The notes beneath the pieces are model-generated. The model was not told the DNA's origin and searched no databases. It was given only the letters and a program-made list of their open reading frames with translations. 21,097 nucleotides of DNA from a virus. Below are positions 14,691 through 20,477 of this stretch, piece after piece (the first letter of the stretch is position 1; each line of letters opens with the position of its first letter). The position numbers and the translations under genes are program-made. The DNA lies in the IMG/VR virus record IMGVR_UViG_3300006805_000196, positions 1 through 21,097 of that record; one strand, 5' to 3'.

Positions 14691-15230
14691 TCAAAAGGCG
14701 TATTCCTTGGTTTCTTCTCTTCCGCTCGCGCCTAGCGCTACTTCTGCCGGCGACACACACCCGCCTGGTGTGTAGTACCCGTTCCGATAGCAGCGGTCCT
14801 CGGCGACGCCTTCAACCCAGAAGCAGGTGCCGCAAACGCGCTTCGCCGGCTCGTCGAGCGCTCGCATATCCGCCGGCCGAACCCTCACGAGAAGTTGGTC
14901 GTTCTGCGTAAAAACGTCCTTTGCTTCGACGCCTTCGCCGTGTACGTCGATACCGTGGTCGACCTGAACGATGAACTTTGCGCCACTCTCGCGTAAAACC
15001 GTCCCACTAAACTGCAAACGCGTGGTGGCTTCATCATACCCACCGCATTTGTCCCACAGGGTCCAATGAAACGAGATGCGCTGGCCTTGATGAAACAGCG
15101 CCTTTCGATCAGCGCACCGGAATTTAATGCTGTAGACAGAAAGCCCGCGCAATCCGTCTGCGATTTCCTTGCGGCGCTGGCACGTCGCCTTGTCGACAGC
15201 GCAGTTTGTACATGAAGCGTAGTGCGTCAC
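14691..15230 (-). CDS. Cysteine-rich phage protein, 179 aa
   Basis: The start is GTG 15230, which has a perfect AAGGAG site 6 nt upstream; the GTG at 15245 overlaps the upstream stop but lies upstream of that site. The N-terminus carries YASCTNCAVDKATC and the C-terminal third VCGTCFWVEGVAEDRCY, two cysteine clusters that probably bind zinc. Between them is a beta-rich part (FIVQVDHGIDVHGEGVEAKDVF) like the small all-beta domains seen in several phage proteins. The family is not recognised and no catalytic residues are apparent. Confidence 0.65.
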   Translation of the reverse strand: MTHYASCTNCAVDKATCQRRKEIADGLRGLSVYSIKFRCADRKALFHQGQRISFHWTLWDKCGGYDEATTRLQFSGTVLRESGAKFIVQVDHGIDVHGEGVEAKDVFTQNDQLLVRVRPADMRALDEPAKRVCGTCFWVEGVAEDRCYRNGYYTPGGCVSPAEVALGASGREETKEYAF

Positions 15231-15241
15231 GTCGTTCTCCT

Positions 15242-15445
15242 TCACACCGGATGATGGAATAAGTCGCCGTCGTTCTCGGGGATGATGACGCCGAGGGCTT
15301 CGAACGCGACAGATTCAGCCGATTGCGCCTGCTCACGGCGGCGTCGCTCGACTTCCTCGACGTAGCGGGCGGTCGAGATGACACCCGCATCCGCCCATGC
15401 TTTGAGCGTGTCTATGTCTACGTCGGGGAGAGGCGTGGTGTTCAT
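15242..15445 (-). CDS. Hypothetical phage protein, 67 aa
   Basis: A 67-aa protein starting at ATG 15445, which overlaps the stop of the 91-aa gene (ATGA). It has an acidic start (DVDIDTLKAWADAGVIS), an Arg/Glu helix (YVEEVERRRREQAQ) and an acidic tail ending DLFHHPV. No known family. The longer open frame upstream overlaps the neighbour and is not used. Confidence 0.6.
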   Translation of the reverse strand: MNTTPLPDVDIDTLKAWADAGVISTARYVEEVERRRREQAQSAESVAFEALGVIIPENDGDLFHHPV

Positions 15446-15717
15446 GACGACGCCTTCCGTGCTGCGAGCATGGCGTCGGCGGCGATGTAAGCCGTCCGCG
15501 CGATGTTTCCCCAATGCTCGCGAAGCGCCTCGTCAATGTCGTATTGATCGGCATCGATACTAACGTCCAAGGCTCCGTTATCGGTTGCCGCGCCGACTAG
15601 GAATTGGCCCGCGAAGTAGTCTCGGAGGCTCATACCAGGTGAGTGGTATTTCGGGTTGCCATGGCCCTCGCCTTCGCTTGGGAAAGCCGGCCCGCCGTCG
15701 TCGATCTTGTCAGTCAT
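15442..15717 (-). CDS. Conserved small phage protein (GGPAFP/LRDYFAGQ type), 91 aa
   Basis: A 91-aa protein beginning MTDKIDDGGPAFPS and continuing MSLRDYFAGQFLVGAATDNG and ARTAYIAADAMLAARKA. The GGPAFPS...GMSLRDYFA pattern is widespread in phages and prophages of proteobacteria. Its function is unknown. ATG 15717 with GGAG upstream is used; the upstream part of the frame is Arg-rich shadow sequence. Both ends fit the coupled operon. Confidence 0.75.
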   Translation of the reverse strand: MTDKIDDGGPAFPSEGEGHGNPKYHSPGMSLRDYFAGQFLVGAATDNGALDVSIDADQYDIDEALREHWGNIARTAYIAADAMLAARKASS

Positions 15718-15739
15718 GGTCACTCTCCATCTCCTCGCT

Positions 15740-15973
15740 TCACGTCGTCTCGCCAGCGCTGGTAGAAGGCGCGCGACGGTTGAAAAATGCATAGATGTCG
15801 CCATCAGACATTTCGAGCGCATCGTTGCGAGCCAAGCGCGGCCATGTTGCGCCGCAACACCCACATTCGAACGTGATAGTATCGCCGCCGTGTATCTCAG
15901 ACGGCGGGTAGTCGCGGTCATCAATCCTGACGCCGCAGAATGGGCATGGAAGAAGCTTCTCAGTCATCGTCAT
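15740..15973 (-). CDS. Lar-like zinc-ribbon protein, 77 aa
   Basis: Starts EKLLPCPFCG, then FECGCCGATWPR and ends AFFNRRA: two CxxC pairs forming a zinc ribbon, with a trailing '.FN.RA' motif that echoes the 'WN.R' end of Lar/restriction-alleviation-like phage proteins. In E. coli, Lar modulates type I restriction; for most homologues the activity is untested. ATG 15973 overlaps the upstream stop; a second in-frame ATG lies at 15967. A role in countering host restriction is inference from family resemblance. Confidence 0.65.
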   Translation of the reverse strand: MTMTEKLLPCPFCGVRIDDRDYPPSEIHGGDTITFECGCCGATWPRLARNDALEMSDGDIYAFFNRRAPSTSAGETT

Positions 15974-16326
15974 GCCCTCCCTTTCCGCGTCGCGCGCGCC
16001 TTCTCAATGCGCGCAGCAAGACGGCGAGCCTCGCGCTCCAAATCTTCAAGATTATCATTCTCGTTCAGCGCCTTCTCGACTGAGATTTCGTGCTGGAGTT
16101 TCGCGACCTGCCTCTGGCATAGATCGAGGTATGCGCCCCTGATGCGGGCAAACAAACCCGCTTCGACCGTCTTCGCGCGGCCCGTTCGAATGTGGTTCAA
16201 CGTCCAGAACGGCAAACCGTAGCTGGCTTCGAGACGCGATAGCGCACTCTCCTGATCACCCCACCCACGGGTTTCCGCCTCGACCATGCGCCGGACGTAG
16301 CCAGCCGCCATTTCCGCGCTACTCAT
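15970..16326 (-). CDS. Conserved helical phage protein, 118 aa
   Basis: A 118-aa protein with AEMAAGYVRRMVEAETRGWGDQE at the start, LEASYGLPFWTLNHIRTGRAKTVEAGLFARI in the middle and a long charged C-terminal helix ending in a basic tail. The segment 'YGLPFWTLNHIRTGRAKTV' resembles the helix-turn-helix-like region of a protein family common in rhizobial prophages, so DNA binding is plausible. ATG 16326 with GGAG 9 nt upstream is used; ATG 16362 would add 12 residues. It is the first gene of the leftward run ending near 14453, opposite to a plus-strand gene. Confidence 0.65.
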   Translation of the reverse strand: MSSAEMAAGYVRRMVEAETRGWGDQESALSRLEASYGLPFWTLNHIRTGRAKTVEAGLFARIRGAYLDLCQRQVAKLQHEISVEKALNENDNLEDLEREARRLAARIEKARATRKGRA

Positions 16327-16380
16327 GACTTTGCGCTCCGTATGCTCGTTTTCTCTGCACATGCTTCCGATGATCCTTCG

Positions 16381-16398
16381 CTACGGTTTGACCCGTAG
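16381..16398. repeat. Short inverted repeat between divergent genes
   Basis: CTACGG-TTTGAC-CCGTAG, 6-bp arms with a 6-nt spacer, lies in the 97-nt gap between the divergent genes that start at 16326 and 16424. It could be an operator for either gene. No convincing -35/-10 pair was placed. Confidence 0.35.
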
Positions 16399-16423
16399 AC
16401 AGGAACACGGAAGGACTTGACTG

Positions 16424-16666
16424 ATGCGCATTCAGACCCGCCAAGATCACGATGCGCGTCAGTTGGACTTGTTTTCGCGGCAAGCGGCATCTTCCCCCAG
16501 GGGGAGAAAGCCGTTGCTGCCGGCGAACGATAATCAGAGGCCATCATTGTCCCTCCCAATTCCGCGCCCGTTGACACGGGTCGAGGTCGAGAGAGCGGCC
16601 GAACTGGATAGAATGCTCGCGCTCAGAAGCGCGCTGCGACGAGCGATGGAAAAGCCGCAGAAGTAG
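16424..16666 (+). CDS. Small basic protein on the opposite strand, 80 aa
   Basis: A plus-strand gene with ATG 16424 preceded by GAAGGA about 10 nt upstream. The product has an N-terminal QDHDARQLDLFSRQAA segment, a Pro/Asn-rich linker (LLPANDNQRPSL, a motif common in proteins of Hyphomicrobiales) and a basic helical end (ELDRMLALRSALRRAMEK). No family is recognised. The reverse-strand frame across this stretch has no protein-like features. Being alone and opposite to the surrounding operon, it may be a moron expressed in the lysogen. Confidence 0.55.
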   Translation: MRIQTRQDHDARQLDLFSRQAASSPRGRKPLLPANDNQRPSLSLPIPRPLTRVEVERAAELDRMLALRSALRRAMEKPQK

Positions 16667-16689
16667 CCGGATGGCGTCGAGTAGCGCGG

Positions 16690-16860
16690 TCATTTGCGGC
16701 CACCGAGCACATACAAAATCTGCCCAACGCCGCAGCAGACAAAGACGAGAACCAATGCAGCGCCTGCATTACGTGCCGGATAATAGCCGGACACCAGAGA
16801 CGCGGTGAAAACAGCCGCCATGAAATACCAGTACAGTGCTGCCTTCTGGTCGCCAGTCAT
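16690..16860 (-). CDS. Small membrane protein, 56 aa, two membrane segments
   Basis: A short gene that starts at ATG 16860 (overlapping the stop of the 109-aa gene as ATGA) and ends at TGA 16690. The product reads MTGDQKAALYWYFMAAVFTA, then YYPARNAG and a second hydrophobic stretch AALVLVFVCCGVGQILYVL, ending GGRK. Two membrane helices with a short polar loop is the layout of small holins and of small superinfection-exclusion proteins. No lysis genes lie nearby, so the role is open. Confidence 0.6.
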   Translation of the reverse strand: MTGDQKAALYWYFMAAVFTASLVSGYYPARNAGAALVLVFVCCGVGQILYVLGGRK

Positions 16861-17186
16861 GCGGCACCTTTCCCGCCAGGGAACACAATCAATTCCCCCT
16901 TGGGTTTCGATTGAGTCGGTTCGTCTTCGAGATCAGGTAACGGTCCGCCGGCCAGCCAAACTGCAACGGATGCCTTCTGTCGCGTCGCGTACATCGACAT
17001 CCACGAATCGGAATATCCAGGATGGCCGATCAGTTTTGCCTGCCGAACGCCAAAGCCATTCTCGCGAAGGACCCACCATCCGTGGTACTCATCGCCAGTC
17101 GGCTGTCCGTCTCTCACAATTCGAGTAAACCCATGGACACGGCCCACGTATCGCATTGGGAACTTCGCAAAAAAGTCGCGTATCAT
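16857..17186 (-). CDS. Hypothetical phage protein, 109 aa
   Basis: A 109-aa protein with N-terminal RDFFAKFPMRYVGRVHGFTR, a Trp-rich middle (GDEYHGWWVLRENGFG) and a Gly/Pro/Lys-rich C-terminus. Family not recognised; no membrane segment or metal site. It is coupled by ATGA at both ends to its neighbours, in the order Cys-rich protein, this gene, small membrane protein. Confidence 0.65.
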   Translation of the reverse strand: MIRDFFAKFPMRYVGRVHGFTRIVRDGQPTGDEYHGWWVLRENGFGVRQAKLIGHPGYSDSWMSMYATRQKASVAVWLAGGPLPDLEDEPTQSKPKGELIVFPGGKGAA

Positions 17187-17572
17187 GCGTCTACCCTCTC
17201 TTCCGGAGAGACGAGGACGCGAGCACGTTTCGCCTTTACAAGGAGGCGACCAAACCCAAACGCTAAGCCGCGAACCTCATCAGGAGCCTGTTCATATGCC
17301 GCCGTGATGATGTTCTTCGCGTCATCGACGAGATTGCCGTGAGACCAACAAAAGCATGGGATGTTGATCGAAACGAACCGCCGAATGCCAACGCAATGGC
17401 TGCATGTCCTCGGCTGGTAGCTATACCCGTCATGTACCCCAAAAGCGTATTCGTGGGTTTCTCCGACAGCGATCTTCTTGTCGCATTCGTAGCAACGATA
17501 CTCTTTCCGAGCCTTCACCATGCGGCTCGAATAGACATCCGGGCTCTCGTAATCGCAGTAGCAGTCAATCAC
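17183..17572 (-). CDS. Cysteine-rich zinc-binding phage protein, 129 aa
   Basis: Start is GTG 17572, with GGAG 7 nt upstream inside the end of the preceding gene. The product has CYCDY, then KEYRCYECDKKIAVGETHEY and PRTCSHCVG and CFCWSHG, several CxxC/CxC pairs typical of the 'R.ARK.HRCYEC...I..GE' phage proteins that bind zinc. The C-terminal half is helical and basic. Function unknown. The start overlaps the upstream gene by 8 nt. Confidence 0.7.
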   Translation of the reverse strand: MIDCYCDYESPDVYSSRMVKARKEYRCYECDKKIAVGETHEYAFGVHDGYSYQPRTCSHCVGIRRFVSINIPCFCWSHGNLVDDAKNIITAAYEQAPDEVRGLAFGFGRLLVKAKRARVLVSPEERVDA

Positions 17573-17780
17573 GGCGCATCTCCTGAGAAAAAGCCGGGAC
17601 GGGCGCGGTATCGCCGAGGGGTGCGTTCGCGCCCGTCCCGATCAGCGACGGGGAGGAAGTCGTCGCCGATAGTGACCAGAACAGATATGCGATGAAGCCG
17701 AGAGCAACGGCAGCGGCGACAAGCGCGCTCGCCAGGAATGCTCCCATGTCTTCATATGAGAGGTCTTCGTGAGGGTTCAT
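17565..17780 (-). CDS. Small single-pass membrane protein, 71 aa
   Basis: A 71-aa protein with an acidic N-terminus (NPHEDLSYEDMGAFLAS), one hydrophobic segment (ALVAAAVALGFIAYLFWSL) at about 19-37 and a Ser/Pro-rich tail. ATG 17780 has a GAGGTGG ribosome site and overlaps the upstream stop (ATGA). It probably sits in the inner membrane with the tail outside. No family recognised. Confidence 0.6.
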   Translation of the reverse strand: MNPHEDLSYEDMGAFLASALVAAAVALGFIAYLFWSLSATTSSPSLIGTGANAPLGDTAPVPAFSQEMRRD

Positions 17781-18094
17781 GCTGCCACCTCACTTGCGGA
17801 GCCGCTCTCGTGCTCTTTCCAGTAGAAGACACGGCAATTTTCGAAGACACGGAACCCATGCCTGTACTCTTGCTCGTCAACCTCAAGGGGCAGATCAAGC
17901 GCTACACGGTAGGCAAGGCGCGTGTCGGCGTGCATCTTCAGCACATCCCACGCACCGCTCTCTTTGAGTTTCTGAACGCGCTTTGTAGCCGCACCTTTCG
18001 GCCGCCCCAAGTCGTGCTGGCCGATGTAGTCTCCCACCGCGTCAAAATACGCGACGAGAAACAGGTCGTCTTCGAAAGACCATCGCTTGCTCAT
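17777..18094 (-). CDS. Possible Myb/SANT-like DNA-binding protein, 105 aa
   Basis: The N-terminal 55 residues (KRWSFEDDLFLVAYFDAVGDY then HDLGRPKGAATKRVQKLKESG) read as a three-helix SANT/Myb-like fold with a Trp-initiated first helix and a basic third helix, suggesting DNA binding. The C-terminal half is acidic with aromatic residues (EQEYRHGFRVFENCRVFYWKEH). ATG 18094 has GGGGTGG upstream. It is the first clear gene of the leftward run. The Myb-like assignment is by pattern only. Confidence 0.6.
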   Translation of the reverse strand: MSKRWSFEDDLFLVAYFDAVGDYIGQHDLGRPKGAATKRVQKLKESGAWDVLKMHADTRLAYRVALDLPLEVDEQEYRHGFRVFENCRVFYWKEHESGSASEVAA

Positions 18095-18219
18095 GCTGCC
18101 ACCCCGCGCGCGTTAACCGTCCGGACACCATGCCGATTTTCGCCGCTGAAATCGTTTGCCAGCCCACGAGTTAGGCTGTGAGATGACCTTGCAATTTCAA
18201 AGCATTGAGGGTCATCATT

Positions 18220-18471
18220 ATGAATCGAGATTGCGCAGTTCTTGCCGAACCTTTCGCCGTTCCGGATGTATACGTGACCGGGCTGTGGAATATCGAGCCG
18301 CTCGGACATGGCGATGCGCGGTTTACCTTCTACACAATCAGGCGCGGAGAGCCGGAACTTGCCGCCAGCCTCATTGCACCGCTCGCTGCCATACCGCCCG
18401 CTATACTCATGGGCTTTCGCGCTATTGGCGTGTCCTCGTGCGGGACGTGCAGGGTGTTGAAGGGGCAGTAG
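18220..18471 (+). CDS. Conserved-looking small protein on the plus strand, 83 aa
   Basis: ATG 18220 has GAGGG 8 nt upstream. The 83-aa product reads as a compact alpha/beta protein: AEPFAVPDVYVTGLWNIEP, then DARFTFYTIRRGEPELAAS and LIAPLAAIPPAILMGFRAIG, a pattern I associate with small proteins of Hyphomicrobiales and their phages (strand pair with RFTFYT, then a PL.AIP helix). It ends with CGTCRVLKG. A minus-strand frame covers the same DNA; the plus frame is preferred because its protein is more natural and its GC by codon position fits. It is isolated between leftward genes, and convergent with the Cro-like gene. Confidence 0.6.
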   Translation: MNRDCAVLAEPFAVPDVYVTGLWNIEPLGHGDARFTFYTIRRGEPELAASLIAPLAAIPPAILMGFRAIGVSSCGTCRVLKGQ

Positions 18472-18473
18472 GG

Positions 18474-18668
18474 TCACGACCGCGCCTCCGCGAAATCCCG
18501 CGCACTGACCTTTCCCTTCGTGAACCGCTCCAATGCGAGCAGCGCTTCGAAGTCTGGGCGATTACGCCCGAGGCGCCAGCGCGCCACCGTCGACCTGTCC
18601 CGGTTGACGTGAGGCGCGACATCGGCGTCTGTCAGGCGCTTGGCTTCCATGTACTCGGCTAGGGTCAT
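18474..18668 (-). CDS. Cro-like helix-turn-helix regulator, 64 aa
   Basis: A 64-aa DNA-binding protein starting at ATG 18668. Its HTH covers about residues 12-35 (TDADVAPHVNRDRSTVARWRLG), with the NRDRSTVARWRxG recognition helix typical of Cro/C1-type proteins. It is divergent from the CI-like gene across 93 nt and likely competes with it for the GTGCAT-type operators. The predicted promoter (18676-18704) ends 7 nt before ATG, so the mRNA may be leaderless; no ribosome site is seen. The longer upstream frame crosses the control region and was rejected. Confidence 0.75.
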   Translation of the reverse strand: MTLAEYMEAKRLTDADVAPHVNRDRSTVARWRLGRNRPDFEALLALERFTKGKVSARDFAEARS

Positions 18669-18675
18669 GAGAGCC

Positions 18676-18704
18676 AATGTGCATCCTATGCACGTTCTTG
18701 TCAA
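18676..18704 (-). promoter_or_regulatory. Promoter of the Cro-like gene with embedded operator
   Basis: On the minus strand TTGACA (18704-18699), 17 nt, then CACATT (18681-18676). The spacer and -10 box contain the perfect palindrome GTGCAT-CCT-ATGCAC (18679-18693). A related half-conserved site, GTGCAT-GGG-GTGCCG, lies at 18712-18726. Binding at the palindrome would block RNA polymerase. Confidence 0.7.
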
Positions 18705-18761
18705 GCGCGTTGTGCATGGGGTGCCGTGGATTTTTTTTGCACCTGCACAGAAACTCTCTCC

Positions 18762-19097
18762 ATGAAAAAGAGAGTGGCCCACAAACCCGCGCTTCGGCGG
18801 ACCTATCTCAGGGAATGGCGCGAGTTCCGGAACCTGACGCAGGAGCAGGCCGCCGAACGTCTCGGAATCGACCGTTCGCATTTGAGCAAGGTTGAACGCC
18901 GCCAGGTTCCCTATAGCCAAGGACTGATCGAAGCCGCCGCCGAGGCCTACGCTTGCGAACCGACCGACATCCTCGGCGTGAACCCACTTGTCGCAGGCGA
19001 GGTTGTCGACCTGACCAAGATCCTCCGCGATGCCGACCCCGTGACGCGGGCCGAAGTGCTGGGCTACGTGAAAGGCCGTCTGAAGCTGGTTTCCTGA
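18762..19097 (+). CDS. CI-like phage repressor, single HTH domain, 111 aa
   Basis: The N-terminal half is an HTH_3/Xre-type domain (about residues 12-70: LREWREFRNLTQEQAAERLGI then DRSHLSKVERRQVPYSQGLI). The C-terminal part is a short helical segment (LTKILRDADPVTRAEVLGYVKG), probably for dimerisation. There is no LexA/CI-type peptidase domain, so SOS-driven self-cleavage is not expected. ATG 18762 is used; a GTG at 18726 in frame lies inside the operator region. No ribosome site precedes ATG (AACTCTCTCC), so leaderless or weak initiation is likely. Divergence from the Cro-like gene marks this as the lysis-lysogeny switch. Confidence 0.75.
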   Translation: MKKRVAHKPALRRTYLREWREFRNLTQEQAAERLGIDRSHLSKVERRQVPYSQGLIEAAAEAYACEPTDILGVNPLVAGEVVDLTKILRDADPVTRAEVLGYVKGRLKLVS

Positions 19098-19120
19098 TCG
19101 TCAGGCAATAAGGTGTCTAA

Positions 19121-19594
19121 ATGACGGTCCTGTGGAGCCATCAAGACAACGCCGGTCCTGCCAGCGCCAAGCATCCGTGAAGCCGATATACCCGACAGGT
19201 CGGTTTGTTATCCGGGCCGCTACCCGGCTGTGGGCGACATCCTCCCGCTGGTCAGGCGGTGCAAACGGAACGCTGTCACTTACAAGGTGTCGAGAACGGC
19301 CCTTCGGCCGGGATCCACATTTGGTCCTGTCGTTATCCCGAGGATTGCAAGTCCTTCGTCGGGCGGGCCGTCACCCCCGTCCAGCTTCGTCCGATTCGTG
19401 ATGGAACCGGCAACATGGGTGATTTCATCGACCGAATGATCGGTGACGGCGGGCCAAACCACGGGAAAGACCGTCGTCTCCAGCGCTTGAAACGCAATCT
19501 CTTGCCGGGAACCTCCGAGCAGACGCAAGAAATCACGATTTTCGCGCCGCGAGACGCAATATCCTGTTGCAAGGCCGGAAGTGTTACTGTATAA
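19121..19594 (+). pseudogene. Possible broken gene downstream of the repressor
   Basis: The stretch 19098-19620 has no clean gene. ATG 19121 has AAGG 7 nt upstream and opens MTVLWSHQDNAGPASAKHP, ending in TGA at 19178. The same frame then stays open from 19181 to TAA 19592-19594. By codon-position GC (counted by eye), the +1 frame fits coding better for about 19182-19286 (74% GC3 against about 52%), while the original frame fits better from 19287 on (about 70%). This pattern suggests a gene with two compensating shifts or a decayed gene. Encoded pieces include GIHIWSCRYPEDCKSFVG and GNMGDFIDRMIGDG. No family is recognised. A minus-strand frame here fits less well. Confidence 0.35.
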
Positions 19595-19620
19595 CATTTC
19601 CTGTTCTATACCCGTCTCGC

Positions 19621-19657
19621 GCCCCGGCAGGATCATTCCTCCGGGGCCTTTCTTTTT
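19621..19657 (+). terminator. Rho-independent terminator after the repressor unit
   Basis: GCCCCGG-C-AGGA-TCAT-TCCT-CCGGGGC forms an 11-bp stem with one bulge and a 4-nt loop, followed by CTTTCTTTTT. It ends the plus-strand transcript of the repressor and the region after it, and separates it from the next unit that starts near 19738. Confidence 0.85.
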
Positions 19658-19686
19658 GCACATCGCCGCCGCGCCGTCAAGAAAAT

Positions 19687-19737
19687 GTGCAATGGGTGCA
19701 CTTTTCTGTTGACGTGCTCGTGCATATGGTGCACATT
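19687..19737 (+). promoter_or_regulatory. Promoter and two operators for the DUF7666-like unit
   Basis: TTGACG (19709-19714), 17 nt, then CACATT (19732-19737). Operator A, GTGCAA-TGG-GTGCAC (19687-19701), lies just upstream of the -35 box. Operator B, GTGCAT-ATG-GTGCAC (19720-19734), overlaps the spacer and -10 box. The transcript would start near 19745, ahead of the AGGAG ribosome site of the gene at 19764. The layout matches the promoter at 18676-18704. Confidence 0.7.
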
Positions 19738-19763
19738 GTCTCCCATCAACACAGGAGACGGAC

Positions 19764-20450
19764 ATGGCGCGCGCCAAGAAAGCAACGGAAACGACACAGA
19801 CGATTCGGGCCATCAAGGGCTTCGACGCCGATATGAAGTGTCGCGGATTTCAGTTCGAGGTCGGCAAGACCTACGATCACAAGGGCGAGGTGGAATGCTG
19901 TTCGTCCGGCTTCCACGCCTGTGACGGTTCCCCGATGGACGTGTGGGGCTACTACGGACCTGTCGATGATGGCGTCAGGCTGTCGCGCTATGCGGCTGTC
20001 TCAATGGCGGGCGCTATCAGCCGTGAAGGACAGAATGACAGCAAACTCGCAAGCGGTCGCATTACCATCGAGGCGGAAATCACGCTGCGGCAGTTCGTCA
20101 AGAAAGCCGTTGATTGGCTGATTGACGCGACGAAAGGCAAAGCAGAAAGCGGCAACTACGCGCGGATCGGTTCCAGCGGCAACTCCGCGCGGATCGGTTC
20201 CAGCGGCAACTCCGCGCGGATCGGTTCCAGCGGCAACTCCGCGCAGATCGTGGCTGACGGTAAGAACAGCGTCGTCGCGTCGGCCGGTGCCGGAACGACC
20301 GTTTCAGGCGCGGTTGGCCTTTGGATTTCCATTGCCGAGTTCAGGGGCGGCAAATGCGTCGGCTTCGCTACTGGCTGCATCGGTCAGGACGGCCTTGAAG
20401 CAGGCGTCCCGTACATCGCGCGGGGCGGGAAGTTGGTTCCCGCCTCCTAA
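19764..20450 (+). CDS. DUF7666-like phage protein with Gly-Asn-Ser repeat region, 228 aa
   Basis: ATG 19764 has AGGAG 8 nt upstream. Residues about 14-120 match the DUF7666-type domain: IRAIKGFDADMKCRGFQFEVG, KTYDHKGEVECC, SSGFHACDGSPMDVWGYYGP, then SKLASGRITIEAEITLRQF. Residues 130-161 hold tandem nine-residue units of the form GN(S/Y)ARIGSS, followed by a Val/Ala/Gly-rich, possibly beta-solenoid stretch and a C-terminal GKCVGFATGCIG domain. Proteins of this kind are common in phages; their function is not established. Operators shared with the switch region suggest control by its regulators. Confidence 0.75.
   Translation: MARAKKATETTQTIRAIKGFDADMKCRGFQFEVGKTYDHKGEVECCSSGFHACDGSPMDVWGYYGPVDDGVRLSRYAAVSMAGAISREGQNDSKLASGRITIEAEITLRQFVKKAVDWLIDATKGKAESGNYARIGSSGNSARIGSSGNSARIGSSGNSAQIVADGKNSVVASAGAGTTVSGAVGLWISIAEFRGGKCVGFATGCIGQDGLEAGVPYIARGGKLVPAS
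20151..20250 (+). repeat. 27-bp tandem repeat inside the DUF7666-like gene
   Basis: Units of 27 bp start at 20151, 20178, 20205 and 20232 (the last partial and diverged). Units 2 and 3 are identical and unit 1 differs by one base. Each codes for GN(S/Y)ARIGSS, so the repeat stays in frame and can vary in copy number without breaking the gene. Confidence 0.85.
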
Positions 20451-20477
20451 GCCGTCACTCCTGAACAGGAGAGCAAC

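Noticed and set aside
18726-18764. GTG 18726 as start of the CI-like gene
   Set aside because: It would put 12 cysteine/threonine-rich residues inside the operator region, with no ribosome site; ATG 18762 sits just before the basic HTH arm.
19280-19816. Minus-strand frame across the repressor downstream region
   Set aside because: Codon-position GC fits the plus strand better, and the frame crosses the plus-strand terminator and the operator-promoter region.
20151-20250. Regular repeats considered as a CRISPR array
   Set aside because: Units are contiguous without unique spacers and code in frame for a peptide repeat.
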